A DNA stretch of 35,235 bases from Prolixibacteraceae bacterium (GTDB lineage: Bacteria; Bacteroidota; Bacteroidia; Bacteroidales; Prolixibacteraceae). The stretch covers positions 1 to 35,235 of the forward strand of contig JAQICD010000005.1 in assembly GCA_027858715.1 (NCBI GenBank). Reading direction: 5' to 3'. The notes under the pieces were generated by a model. It was given only the letters and a program-made list of their open reading frames with translations. It did no database searches and was not told the DNA's origin. Shown piece after piece: positions 10,256 to 18,109 of this stretch. Each line of letters starts with the position of its first letter. Position 1 is the first letter of the stretch. The translations under genes were made by a program, and so were the position numbers.

Positions 10256-10891
10256 TTACTGCAAAAACGGGTTCTCGACCTTTTCTTCAGCAATAGTTGT
10301 AACAGGGCCGTGACCCGGATAAACCTTCACGTCGCCAGGCAAGGTGAGTATTTTTTTCTTTATACCGCTAATTAAAGTATCGTAATCGCCTTGGGGCAAA
10401 TCGGTGCGACCAATACTGCCCCTGAAAAGCACATCGCCGGCCAGCATCGCACCACTTTCGGCATGATAAAAACAAATGCTTCCGGGCGAGTGCCCTGGCA
10501 CATGAAGGAGTTGAAGCCTGGTATTGCCAAATTCCGCCACATCGCCTTCGTACAATGGTTTTTCAGCAGCATCGACAGGCCCGAGATTCATTCCAAACAT
10601 TGCTGCCTGTGATGGAGCCGAAGCAACCAGGAAAGCATCATCGGGATGTGCTTCCCACTGCAAATCATAACTGTTACGACAACGATTCACACCAAAAATA
10701 TGATCGAAATGACAATGGGTATTAATTAGCTTAACCGGATGCAAATCATTGTCTTTAATAAAAGAATCGACTTGTTCAAACTCTTCGTCGTTAAAACAAC
10801 CTGGATCAACAATTGCACACTCTCCTGTTTCGTCGTACAACACAAACGTATTTTCCTGCAAGGGATTAAATGCAAATATCTTAATCTTCAT
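10256..10891 (-). CDS. Metallo-beta-lactamase-fold hydrolase (glyoxalase II-like)
   Basis: A 211-residue cytosolic protein. The metal site is complete: THCHFDH (H59, H61, D63, H64), H134 in VPGHSPGS, D153 in AGDVLF, and H194 in YPGHGP. These are the two-metal ligands of glyoxalase II and related thioesterases. It is shorter than classical glyoxalase II (about 250 residues) because the C-terminal substrate-binding helices are missing, as in the common YcbL-type small hydrolases, so the physiological thioester is not certain. It lies 17 bases after the isoaspartate methyltransferase gene on the same strand and is probably co-transcribed with it. No terminator is visible before the abutting convergent gene. 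Confidence 0.88.
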   Translation of the reverse strand: MKIKIFAFNPLQENTFVLYDETGECAIVDPGCFNDEEFEQVDSFIKDNDLHPVKLINTHCHFDHIFGVNRCRNSYDLQWEAHPDDAFLVASAPSQAAMFGMNLGPVDAAEKPLYEGDVAEFGNTRLQLLHVPGHSPGSICFYHAESGAMLAGDVLFRGSIGRTDLPQGDYDTLISGIKKKILTLPGDVKVYPGHGPVTTIAEEKVENPFLQ

Positions 10892-10908
10892 TTTTTAGCT
10901 TATTTAAA

Positions 10909-11553
10909 TTAATTCGTTCCTTTAAGCAAGGGCACAAAACTAAACATTCCATATTGCTTTTCATCAAATTCGTTTTCTCCTACACGTTCAACAACAGTCA
11001 TCACCTGATGTTCACCTTCACTAACCGGAATTACAAGCCGCGCACCAATTTTTAGTTGTTGTTTTAATTCATCGGGGACGTAAGGTGCACCTGCGGTAAC
11101 AACAATACCATCGAAGGGGCCATAGGTTGGTAATCCTTTATATCCATCGCCAAAAAAGAAACGAGGATGATATCCTATATCAGGAAGTAATTGTTGCACC
11201 CTAACAAACAATTCACGCTGTCGTTCGATAGTAAAAACCTGAACGCCCATTTCGAGCAAAACTGCCGCCTGATATCCTGAACCGGTACCAACTTCCAGAA
11301 TTTTTTCTTTTGGCAAAACCTGGAGTAACTGGGTTTGAAAAGCGACAGTATAGGGTTGCGAAATGGTTTGACCGACACCAATTGGAAAAGCTTGATCTTT
11401 ATACGCAAACTTAATAAAACCACTCTCCATAAACAAATGCCGAGGCACCTTGCCTATAGCCTTTAGCACCGGCTCACTTGTAATTCCTTTTCCCGCAACA
11501 ATTTCAACCAACTTACGGCGCATGCCCTGATGTTGCAACGAATCGTTAATCAT
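10909..11553 (-). CDS. pcm: Protein-L-isoaspartate O-methyltransferase
   Basis: 214 residues, the usual length for the family. Characteristic blocks in order: VPRHLFM (36-42), PIGVGQTISQPYTVA (57-71, the substrate-binding loop), the SAM-binding motif I EVGTGSGYQAAVL (87-99), and the post-motif segment FDGIVVTAGAPYVP. The enzyme methylates L-isoaspartyl residues that arise in ageing proteins using S-adenosylmethionine, starting their repair. It is the first gene of a minus-strand pair with the MBL-fold hydrolase. A possible -7 box (minus TAACTTTG, complement of 11592-11599) lies about 40 bases upstream of the ATG, but its -33 partner is not well spaced. Confidence 0.93.
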   Translation of the reverse strand: MINDSLQHQGMRRKLVEIVAGKGITSEPVLKAIGKVPRHLFMESGFIKFAYKDQAFPIGVGQTISQPYTVAFQTQLLQVLPKEKILEVGTGSGYQAAVLLEMGVQVFTIERQRELFVRVQQLLPDIGYHPRFFFGDGYKGLPTYGPFDGIVVTAGAPYVPDELKQQLKIGARLVIPVSEGEHQVMTVVERVGENEFDEKQYGMFSFVPLLKGTN

Positions 11554-11697
11554 GAAACTTTTTTGTTGTATATTCGTTAATAAATCAGATTCAAAGTTAA
11601 ACCGTTTAACCCGGCAAAAAAGCTTTCCAAATATTTTTTATACCATTTTAAAAGCTCAGGCAAGCGAAATTTGATATATTTTCATGAATTTGCAGAT

Positions 11698-12543
11698 ATG
11701 ATAAATTGTTTAATAATAGGAACACAAAAATCAGTTGAAACATATAAACAAAATGTATCAAACTTAACTTTTTTTTCTAAAACCGAAACGCTTATTCTTG
11801 ATACTAAAACCTCTATAATTCCGTATGTCGATTTTAAAAAATATGATGCACTGATTTTTGCTGATTGTAATAAAAACATCAAATCAATTATTGAAACAGC
11901 TATTAAGCTTCAGTGCAATATATATTTTACTGACCAAAGGTGGGTTAACTCTGAAATAACAAGCGAATGGCTAAAATATCAAAACGAAGCAAACTGTTTG
12001 TTCTTTTGTGAAATACCCGAACTAAAAAATACCCTTTCCGAAGATTTTCTTCAAACTTACAACCGCACATTGCTTGTAAAATATCAAAAAAACATCGAAA
12101 GCGGCAGCCACGTCCGATCTGCATTGCTAAACGCACTTGCTTTTATTAATCTAATGAATGCCATGCAAGTAAAAAAAGTTGATATCAATTCAATGGATAC
12201 GACACCAAACGGCAAACCTGTAATAAAAATCAGGCTCAAAATGTACGACAATTCAATTGGGTTTATTTCACTAAAACAAACAACAAAGACTGAACATTCA
12301 CTTGAAATTCAAACACGCAATGAAAAATTCTTTTTCAACTTTTCCGATTCGTACCTTGAAAACTCCCACGGAATAAAATTCACAAGCGCCCCCACCATGC
12401 AAAACGACCTTATTATAAAAAGCATAGAGGCGTTTGCCCTAAACATCATTCAAAACAACCAACCATCTTTTACTCTCTTCCATTATAATGCAGTATTAAG
12501 TATAATAGACAAAATTGAAAACATTCTATCTGAGAATTTTTAA
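11698..12543 (+). CDS. Unrecognised protein, possibly a degenerate Gfo/Idh/MocA-type oxidoreductase
   Basis: The start is taken at the ATG at 11698 (281 residues). The open frame also extends to a TTG at 11671, which is less likely. The protein starts like a nucleotide-binding alpha/beta fold (MINCLIIGTQKSVETY, then a strand YDALIFADCNKNIKSIIETAIKL and NIYFTDQRW). The C-terminus (SIEAFALNIIQNNQPSFTLFHYNAVLSIIDKI) resembles the last helices of Gfo/Idh/MocA sugar oxidoreductases (family pattern: acidic residue, F..I..G..P......A...L.I...I). The glycine-rich GxGxxG dinucleotide loop and the usual EKP catalytic lysine are not seen, so a catalytic role is doubtful. It sits 101 bases before a sugar-phosphate transferase gene, which fits a role in surface-polysaccharide assembly. 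That is inference only. Confidence 0.6.
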   Translation: MINCLIIGTQKSVETYKQNVSNLTFFSKTETLILDTKTSIIPYVDFKKYDALIFADCNKNIKSIIETAIKLQCNIYFTDQRWVNSEITSEWLKYQNEANCLFFCEIPELKNTLSEDFLQTYNRTLLVKYQKNIESGSHVRSALLNALAFINLMNAMQVKKVDINSMDTTPNGKPVIKIRLKMYDNSIGFISLKQTTKTEHSLEIQTRNEKFFFNFSDSYLENSHGIKFTSAPTMQNDLIIKSIEAFALNIIQNNQPSFTLFHYNAVLSIIDKIENILSENF

Positions 12544-12567
12544 AAAAAGATAAAAAAGATAGCTTTG
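12537..12567 (+). promoter_or_regulatory. Probable Bacteroidota-type promoter of the polyprenyl-phosphate sugar transferase gene
   Basis: A -7 box TAGCTTTG (12560-12567) matches TAnnTTTG exactly. TTTT at 12537-12540, one base off TTTG, sits at the ideal 19-base spacing. The -33 element overlaps the stop of the preceding gene. Transcription would begin near 12574, giving a leader of about 70 bases. Confidence 0.5.
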
Positions 12568-12644
12568 CGCGCAATTTCTATAAAAAACAAACGTTTAGAA
12601 AAATGCAATAAGCAACTTTTTCGTTTGACCAACATCATACATGC

Positions 12645-14060
12645 ATGAATAACCGGAGACAGGTAGCAAGGTACATGATATTAGATGCATTGGCAGCAGC
12701 CATTGCATGGAGTTTGTTTTATGTTTTTCGAAGAATTTATATCGAAAACGAGTTTTTTCAACAAACAGGCACTATAAAAGTTGATTCGAATTTTTGGGTC
12801 GCCCTTTTTGTTATACCTGCCTTTTGGGTTTCGTTTTATTACATCTCAGGATTTTACCGCAACATATATCGGCGTTCGAGACTTATCGATTTTGGTCAAA
12901 CAGCTTTTACATCGATTATCGGGGTAACAATTATCTTTTTCACATTGCTGCTCGACGATTCTATTGCTACCTACAAGCATTATTACCATTTATATTTCAC
13001 TTTGCTGGGCTTACACTTTGTGATAACACTTATACCACGATTAATTTTAACCAGCCAAACTACACACAGAATCCAGAAACGAAAAATAGGTTTCAACACA
13101 CTCATCGTGGGCAGTAACGAACAAGCAGTGAGCCTTTACAGCGAAATGCAAACCAACCAAAGAACCACCGGTAACCGAATTATTGGTTTTGTTAAAGTAA
13201 ACGGAAGAAACGACCTATTGCTCGAAAAGCATATCCCGCTATTAGGAGATGTAAATGATATTCCTAAAATTATTGACAAAGAAAAGATTGAAGAAATTAT
13301 ACTTGCCATCGAGACTTCGGAGCACCATAAGATTCAACACATTTTATCGGCTCTCGACTATAGAAACATAACCGTAAAAGCCATTCCCGACATGTACGAC
13401 ATTCTTTCGGGAAGTGTAAAAATGAGTACTGTTTACTCCAGCCCGCTAGTTAAAATATCGAACGGAATAATGCCGGCATGGCAAGAAAATATGAAGCGAC
13501 TTATCGACGTAACATTTTCTACCTTGGCACTTATTGTTTTTATTCCATTTTTTCCGTTTGTTTATATTGGTGTCAGGTCATCATCAAAAGGACTAATAAT
13601 TTACAGGCAAAAAAGAGTTGGAAAGTACGGCAAAGAATTTACCATTTACAAATTTAGAAGTATGGTTGTAGATGCCGAACCTAACGGACCGGCACTTTCA
13701 TCGACCAACGACCCTCGAATTACAAAATTTGGACAATTCATGCGTCGTACACATATCGACGAAATTCCGCAGTTTTACAATGTTATAAAAGGCGATATGT
13801 CGCTGGTAGGACCACGCCCCGAACGAAAACATTACATCGAGGAAATAAGAAAAGAAGCACCGCATTACATTCAGCTTCAAAGAATAAGACCAGGAATAAC
13901 ATCTTGGGGGCAAGTGAAATACGGTTACGCTTCAAATGTTGAAGAAATGGTAAAAAGAGCACCTTACGACATCATCTATCTGAAGAACATCTCGCTTTAC
14001 CTCGATTTCAAAATACTTATTTACACATTAATAAATTGTTTCTCGGGAAAAGGCAAATAA
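12645..14060 (+). CDS. Exopolysaccharide polyprenyl-phosphate sugar-1-phosphate transferase (WbaP/WcaJ type)
   Basis: 471 residues. Four N-terminal membrane segments (about 10-33, 49-71, 87-104, 112-135) are followed by a Rossmann-like CoA-binding-type domain (TLIVGSNEQAVSLYSEM onward). A fifth hydrophobic segment (about 287-310) introduces the C-terminal bacterial sugar-transferase domain. Catalytic-domain signatures are present: KRLIDV, RQKRVGKYGKEFTIYKFRSM, RRTHIDEIPQFYNVIKGDMS, LVGPRPERKHY and RPGITSWGQVKYGY. The enzyme moves a sugar-1-phosphate from a UDP-sugar to undecaprenyl phosphate in the inner membrane, the first step of capsule, O-antigen or glycoprotein-glycan synthesis. The sugar cannot be read from sequence. 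No glycosyltransferase cluster surrounds it. Only three bases separate its stop from that of the convergent DUF4294 gene. Confidence 0.92.
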   Translation: MNNRRQVARYMILDALAAAIAWSLFYVFRRIYIENEFFQQTGTIKVDSNFWVALFVIPAFWVSFYYISGFYRNIYRRSRLIDFGQTAFTSIIGVTIIFFTLLLDDSIATYKHYYHLYFTLLGLHFVITLIPRLILTSQTTHRIQKRKIGFNTLIVGSNEQAVSLYSEMQTNQRTTGNRIIGFVKVNGRNDLLLEKHIPLLGDVNDIPKIIDKEKIEEIILAIETSEHHKIQHILSALDYRNITVKAIPDMYDILSGSVKMSTVYSSPLVKISNGIMPAWQENMKRLIDVTFSTLALIVFIPFFPFVYIGVRSSSKGLIIYRQKRVGKYGKEFTIYKFRSMVVDAEPNGPALSSTNDPRITKFGQFMRRTHIDEIPQFYNVIKGDMSLVGPRPERKHYIEEIRKEAPHYIQLQRIRPGITSWGQVKYGYASNVEEMVKRAPYDIIYLKNISLYLDFKILIYTLINCFSGKGK

Positions 14061-14063
14061 CAG

Positions 14064-14690
14064 TTATCTGTCAGCTGGCAATGTTTTACCTTCTTTTATC
14101 AGATTCTCTTCGTATTCCTTTTCAACCATTGTAACAATCTGTTCAATTACAAAATGTTTGTATAAAGGGTCGTATTCCTCCTTTAAATCGTTATTAAATA
14201 TTTTTGCAATCCCCTGCCAGAATAATGCAGGCAATCCACCTTTCAATTCTTTAATAATCGAATACGAAGTATTGCCGGTTTCACGGTCGATAAGTAATAT
14301 TAAATAACGTCCTTCTGAGATGGTGAATTTTTTCAACTCATCCTCGTGCTTGCTAAAAAGTTCTCTTTCAACCTGACGAACATATTTTCTTTTTTCGCGT
14401 TCATCCGTAGCATTTTCGTACAAAGTATTATACTTTTTAAGCTCGATAACCGCCTCACGAGAAAACGGATATACTTTCCTTATTTTCCTGACCAATCTCG
14501 AATATCTTCGGTAGTTCAACCGCTTACCACGCTCAGGATAAACATCAATAGCATCGAGTTCAACAAACAGCATGGAATCTTTTTCAGCAGAAACATATAT
14601 AGTATCCCCCGCAACATCATCCTGCGAAAACACAACAGAAGGCAATACAACCAACAAAAACATCAATATAAATCTTTCTATCCTACTCAC
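14064..14690 (-). CDS. DUF4294-family exported protein of unknown function
   Basis: 208 residues with an N-terminal signal peptide (hydrophobic core about 8-20, ending VVFSQ), so likely periplasmic. It is a recognisable Bacteroidota-specific family: the order LNYRRYSRLVRKIRKVYPFS, then a charged helical stretch, then ISEGRYLILLIDRETGNTSY and LKGGLPALFWQGIAKIF is characteristic. The start codon is GTG (14688-14690). The next in-frame ATG (14663) would remove the positively charged n-region of the signal peptide, so the GTG is preferred. The C-terminal half is highly charged. No enzymatic motif is seen. It has its own probable promoter (14748-14779, minus strand). Confidence 0.85.
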   Translation of the reverse strand: MSRIERFILMFLLVVLPSVVFSQDDVAGDTIYVSAEKDSMLFVELDAIDVYPERGKRLNYRRYSRLVRKIRKVYPFSREAVIELKKYNTLYENATDEREKRKYVRQVERELFSKHEDELKKFTISEGRYLILLIDRETGNTSYSIIKELKGGLPALFWQGIAKIFNNDLKEEYDPLYKHFVIEQIVTMVEKEYEENLIKEGKTLPADR

Positions 14691-14747
14691 ATTCTATATT
14701 TTATAATTAAAATCATATGTAGTTGTTGGAGAAATCCATTGTAACAC

Positions 14748-14779
14748 CAAAGTTACGTAATATTCGATATACTACCACA
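14748..14779 (-). promoter_or_regulatory. Probable promoter of the DUF4294 gene
   Basis: On the minus strand a perfect -7 box TAACTTTG (complement of 14748-14755) is preceded at 20 bases by TGTG (complement of 14776-14779), one base off TTTG. Transcription would start near 14741, about 50 bases before the GTG start, which supports that start. Confidence 0.4.
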
Positions 14780-14850
14780 GCTCCCCCAAACAAGCAGTAC
14801 TATTTCCCAATTATCATCTAATGGCCACAAGCACATTCAAAAAGAATGCC

Positions 14851-14858
14851 TAATTTTG
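14851..14858 (+). promoter_or_regulatory. Possible -7 box for the arginine deiminase gene
   Basis: TAATTTTG matches TAnnTTTG exactly. No good TTTG lies about 19 bases upstream, so the call is weak. If real, transcription would begin near 14865, downstream of the first in-frame ATG (14846), which would make the ATG at 14879 the true start. Confidence 0.25.
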
Positions 14859-14878
14859 CCCAACCAATTATTACGACT

Positions 14879-16120
14879 ATGCAAAATATCAATATTCATT
14901 CCGAAATCGGCAATTTGCAAGGTGTAATTATTCATACTCCCGGTCAGGAAGTAGAAAAAATGACACCTGAAAATGCTGAAAGAGCTTTGTACAGCGACAT
15001 TCTGAACCTTTCGGTTGCGTCTGAAGAATACCGGCAATTTAAAGGAGTACTGACTAAACACTGCGAAGTATTTGAAGTTAAAAACTTACTGTCGGATATA
15101 CTACTCGACGAACAAGTAAAATCAGGGTTACTTGAATCGGTATGTAAGGCAGAAGGTGTACCAACGCTTAAAGAAAAACTTAACAGACTTAGCCACACAG
15201 AAACAGCACGACAACTGATTGAAGGGGTTGAATTAATTCGCGACAACCTTACCCGCTTTATAAGTGACGAAAGATACAGTTTGCGTCCGTTACATAATTT
15301 CCTTTTTACTCGCGATGCCTCAATTAGCATGTACAACAAAGTACTAGTAGGAAAAATGGCCAGCAATGTTCGCGACCGTGAATCAATAATCATGGATGCC
15401 ATTTTCAAACACCACCCACGTTTTGGTGTTGAGACCATATCGGTAACAAGTCAAAACACAAACGATATTAAAATTGAAGGAGGCGACGTACTGATTGCAC
15501 GCCATGATGTACTTGTAATCGGCACCGGCATCCGCACTTCAACCCAGGGCATCGACTTTATCATCGAAGCTATTAAAAAGCAAAACAAGCACCCCCACCA
15601 CATCATTGTGCAAGAGTTGCCCGAAAGTCCCGAATCATTTATTCACCTCGACATGGTTTTTACAATGCTCGACAAAGATACCTGCATGGTTTACGAACCA
15701 CTTATTATGACGCACAACAGGTATCGCACCATACATATCACAATCGATAACGGACAGGTAAAATCGATACAAACCCTACCCAACCTGTTGTCGGCTTTAA
15801 AAAATACAGGCATCGACCTTAAGCCTGTAAAATGCGGTGGCGACGACACCTGGCATCAGGAGCGTGAACAATGGCACAGTGGAGCCAACTTTTTAGCAAT
15901 AAAACCCGGAGTTATTATTGGTTACGAACGCAATAACTACACAGCCGATGCCCTAAACAAGGCCGGTTTCAACATTATAGATGCAACGGATATTATTGAA
16001 AATGGCAGACCTATTCCTGAATCAAAAACACTTATAACCATTGCCGGAGCAGAACTGGCACGTGGTGGTGGCGGTGCCCGATGCATGAGTATGCCGGTGC
16101 AACGCGATGAAGTAAAATAG
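14879..16120 (+). CDS. arcA: Arginine deiminase (ArcA family)
   Basis: Start chosen at the second in-frame ATG (14879, 413 residues), because the family begins at this point (N-terminal IHSEIGNLQGVIIHTPG) and a -7 box overlaps the upstream ATG. Guanidino-modifying superfamily motifs are complete: LFTRD, IEGGDVL, HLDMVFTMLD and, at the C-terminus, RGGGGARCMSMP with catalytic Cys402. The expected reaction is L-arginine + H2O to L-citrulline + NH3. Length fits ArcA (about 410) rather than the shorter citrulline/dimethylarginine hydrolases. No ornithine carbamoyltransferase, carbamate kinase or antiporter gene is adjacent, so the usual ATP-yielding pathway is not clustered here. The next gene, an RNA methylase, starts 29 bases downstream and may be co-transcribed. 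Confidence 0.88.
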   Translation: MQNINIHSEIGNLQGVIIHTPGQEVEKMTPENAERALYSDILNLSVASEEYRQFKGVLTKHCEVFEVKNLLSDILLDEQVKSGLLESVCKAEGVPTLKEKLNRLSHTETARQLIEGVELIRDNLTRFISDERYSLRPLHNFLFTRDASISMYNKVLVGKMASNVRDRESIIMDAIFKHHPRFGVETISVTSQNTNDIKIEGGDVLIARHDVLVIGTGIRTSTQGIDFIIEAIKKQNKHPHHIIVQELPESPESFIHLDMVFTMLDKDTCMVYEPLIMTHNRYRTIHITIDNGQVKSIQTLPNLLSALKNTGIDLKPVKCGGDDTWHQEREQWHSGANFLAIKPGVIIGYERNNYTADALNKAGFNIIDATDIIENGRPIPESKTLITIAGAELARGGGGARCMSMPVQRDEVK

Positions 16121-16149
16121 TAAAATCTAACGAACTGTTGTAAAATTAT

Positions 16150-16719
16150 ATGAAACAAAAAACAAACAGTTATATGCGAAAACTAAAAAACAGCGAATTA
16201 AGCCGTATTGATATCGACACATTTAAAAGCACAGAGAAAATTCCGGTAATTGTTGTTTTAGACAATATCCGGAGTTGCAACAACATTGGCTCTGTATTCC
16301 GCACCTCGGATGCTTTTCTTATCGAAAGCATCTTTTTATGCGGATATACTGCAACTCCGCCCAACAAAGACATACACAAAACAGCACTCGATGCCGAAAA
16401 ATCGGTCAACTGGAAATATTACAAAGAAACGACCGAAGCTATAAGCGAATTAAAGAAATATGGTTATAAGGTTTATGCCATTGAACAGGTAGATAAAAGT
16501 ATATTGCTACCCGATTTTTCGCCTGCGGCCGATGAAAAAATCGCACTAATATTCGGAAATGAAATTAAAGGTGTGCAGCAAAAAGCAATCGATCTTTGCG
16601 ACGGAGCTATTGAGATACCTCAATATGGCACCAAACATTCGTTTAACATTTCGGTAAGTGCAGGAATTGTTCTTTGGGATCTGTTCAATAAATGTTACTA
16701 CAGCGACAACAACCAATAA
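16150..16719 (+). CDS. SpoU/TrmH-family RNA 2'-O-methyltransferase
   Basis: 189 residues (181 if it starts at the second ATG, 16174). The three SPOUT motifs are clear: motif 1 NIRSCNNIGSVFRTSDAF, motif 2 ALIFGNEIKGV, and motif 3 IEIPQYGTKHSFNISVSAGI. These form the deep trefoil knot that binds S-adenosylmethionine. There is no N-terminal substrate-binding domain, so it is a minimal member that acts on tRNA or rRNA. The target nucleotide cannot be assigned. In motif 3 the usual Met-Xaa-Gly-Xaa-Xaa-Xaa-Ser-Leu-Asn is Gln-Tyr-Gly-Thr-Lys-His-Ser-Phe-Asn, which still keeps the Ser and Asn. It follows arcA closely. Confidence 0.88.
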   Translation: MKQKTNSYMRKLKNSELSRIDIDTFKSTEKIPVIVVLDNIRSCNNIGSVFRTSDAFLIESIFLCGYTATPPNKDIHKTALDAEKSVNWKYYKETTEAISELKKYGYKVYAIEQVDKSILLPDFSPAADEKIALIFGNEIKGVQQKAIDLCDGAIEIPQYGTKHSFNISVSAGIVLWDLFNKCYYSDNNQ

Positions 16720-16735
16720 AAACGCATAAAAAGAG

Positions 16736-16764
16736 TTTGTTTTCAAAATAATATTGTACTTTTG
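16736..16764 (+). promoter_or_regulatory. Promoter of rpsP
   Basis: Both elements match the Bacteroidota consensus exactly: TTTG (16736-16739) and TACTTTTG (16757-16764), spaced 17 bases, slightly shorter than the common 19. The start site would be near 16770, about 30 bases before the ATG at 16803. Confidence 0.6.
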
Positions 16765-16802
16765 CGCACTCAAAAAGTTCTAATAATTTAAATTTAAAGA
16801 TT

Positions 16803-17594
16803 ATGCCAGTTAAAATTCGTTTGGCCCGTCACGGCCGAAAGAAATTTGCTTTCTACCACATTGTAGTAGCAGATAGCAGGGCGCCACGAGATGGTAAATA
16901 TATTGAAAGGATTGGGTTATATAACCCTAATACAAATCCTGCTACCATCGAACTGGATTTCGACAAAGCGCTTGGTTGGTTAAACAACGGCGCGCAGCCC
17001 ACCGACACAACACGTGCGATTTTATCGTACCGTGGAGTAATGATGAAAAAACACCTTCAGGAAGGTGTACGCAAGGGTGCTTTCGACGAAGCAGAAGCAG
17101 AGCGTAGGTTTGAAACATGGCTAACAGAAAAAGAAGCCAAGATTCAGACCAAAATCGAGAAACTTGCTTCAGACGCATCATCAGATGCGGAGAAACGACT
17201 TGCAGCCGAAGCTAAAGTTAACGAGGCCAGAGCAGCTGAATTAGCTAAACGTAAATCGGATTTAGCTGCCGAAGCTCAAGCAGCTTCTAACAAGGCTAAT
17301 GAAGCAAGCAGCGAAGCAACATCGGAAGAAGCCCCTGAAGCCGCAGTAGAAGAAACAAAAACTGAAGAAGTTGCAACCGAAGCTCCTGTGGAAGAAGTTG
17401 CAACCGAAGCTCCTGTGGAAGAAGCTACAACCGAAGCTCCTGTGGAAGAAGCTACAACCGAAGCTCCTGCTGAGGAAGCTACAACCGAAGCTCCTGCTGA
17501 GGAAGCTACAACCGAAGCTCCTGCTGAGGAAAAAGCAACTGAGACTCCTGCCGAAGAAAAAGCAGAAGAAGAGAAAAAAGATACTGAAGCTTAA
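16803..17594 (+). CDS. rpsP: 30S ribosomal protein S16 with long repetitive acidic tail
   Basis: 263 residues. Residues 1-about 85 are a normal S16 ([26 protein letters not shown], then [27 protein letters not shown]). S16 binds 16S rRNA helices and helps order 30S assembly. S16 is usually 80-90 residues. Here another 170 or more follow: an Ala/Lys/Glu-rich helical stretch (about 100-175), then seven copies of a nine-residue unit of the type A-T-T-E-A-P-A/V-E-E (190-252), and a Lys/Glu end. C-terminal S16 extensions are known in Bacteroidota, but this exact tandem array is striking. No SD precedes the ATG. A strong terminator follows, so it is monocistronic here, with no rimM/trmD/rplS beside it. 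Confidence 0.95.
   Translation: MPVKIRLARHGRKKFAFYHIVVADSRAPRDGKYIERIGLYNPNTNPATIELDFDKALGWLNNGAQPTDTTRAILSYRGVMMKKHLQEGVRKGAFDEAEAERRFETWLTEKEAKIQTKIEKLASDASSDAEKRLAAEAKVNEARAAELAKRKSDLAAEAQAASNKANEASSEATSEEAPEAAVEETKTEEVATEAPVEEVATEAPVEEATTEAPVEEATTEAPAEEATTEAPAEEATTEAPAEEKATETPAEEKAEEEKKDTEA
17370..17558 (+). repeat. Tandem 27-bp coding repeat in the rpsP tail
   Basis: Seven head-to-tail 27-bp units, beginning at 17370, 17397, 17424, 17451, 17478, 17505 and 17532. Each encodes nine residues: two copies VATEAPVEE, one ATTEAPVEE, three ATTEAPAEE, and a diverged last copy KATETPAEE. Neighbouring copies are identical at most bases, including synonymous positions, which indicates recent slippage or unequal recombination rather than old duplication. 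The unit is acidic and proline-containing, so the tail is probably disordered. Confidence 0.92.
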
Positions 17595-17605
17595 TTTAGC
17601 TTAAA

Positions 17606-17645
17606 GAAAAAAAAGAGGCTGCCAAAAAAGCAGCCTCTTTTTTTG
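17606..17645. terminator. Bidirectional Rho-independent terminator between rpsP and hsp20
   Basis: An 11-bp perfect stem AAAGAGGCTGC (17612-17622) / GCAGCCTCTTT (17630-17640) with a 7-base loop, flanked by an A-run and a T-run. It ends rpsP (stop 17594) and, on the other strand, hsp20 (stop 17653). Confidence 0.93.
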
Positions 17646-17652
17646 TTCTACT

Positions 17653-18102
17653 TTATGATATCTTAATCGTTTTTGCCGGCTGTGGTTTTACTTCATCACG
17701 CTTAGGCAGCTCGATGTGTAAAATTCCTTCGTTGTATTTGGCCGAAATTTTATCGGTTAAAATATGCCACTCGGGCAACGAAAAACTACGCTGAAACGAC
17801 TGAAAGCTGAACTCTTTGCGGGTATATCCCTCTTTCGATTCATCCTTTTCATCCTTCTTTTCAGAAGAAATCGTCAGCATGTTGTTCTCAATCTTAACAT
17901 TAAAGTCATCTCTTTTCATTCCGGGAGCGGTAACCTCAATCAAGAACCTATCATCGTCTTCTTTCACATTTACAGCCGGAATTGTAGTATCGGTGTCTGA
18001 AAAATTGAGGTTGTCCCAATCCATTAAACCTTCATTTAAAAAACGATCAAAAAATGAAGGGAACGATGGAAATACATTGTTTGATCTACGTGCTAAAGTC
18101 AT
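17653..18102 (-). CDS. Hsp20/alpha-crystallin small heat-shock protein
   Basis: 149 residues, typical length. A short variable N-terminus (FPSFPSFFDRFLNEGL) leads into the alpha-crystallin domain (about 40-149): PAVNVKEDDDRFLIEVTAPGMKRDDFNVKIENN, then YNEGILHIELPK with the conserved G-I-L triad and a short C-terminal tail (TIKIS) giving an I-x-I-like anchor. It forms oligomers that hold unfolding proteins in an ATP-independent way. Translation initiation is unusual for this genome: a full Shine-Dalgarno AGGAGGG (complement of 18110-18116) lies 7 bases before the ATG, while its neighbours lack one. No CIRCE inverted repeat or clear -33/-7 promoter is visible upstream. Confidence 0.94.
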   Translation of the reverse strand: MTLARRSNNVFPSFPSFFDRFLNEGLMDWDNLNFSDTDTTIPAVNVKEDDDRFLIEVTAPGMKRDDFNVKIENNMLTISSEKKDEKDESKEGYTRKEFSFQSFQRSFSLPEWHILTDKISAKYNEGILHIELPKRDEVKPQPAKTIKIS

Positions 18103-18109
18103 AGCTAAA

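Noticed and set aside
11671-11697. TTG start extending the Gfo/Idh-like gene by nine codons
   Set aside because: The ATG at 11698 directly precedes the hydrophobic first strand (INCLIIG). The extension adds no fold element.
17371-17604. A 77-residue plus-frame ORF in the rpsP tail with the repeat Q-P-K-L-L-W-K-K-L
   Set aside because: It is a shifted-frame shadow of the 27-bp repeats. A repeat unit with a length divisible by three keeps every frame open.
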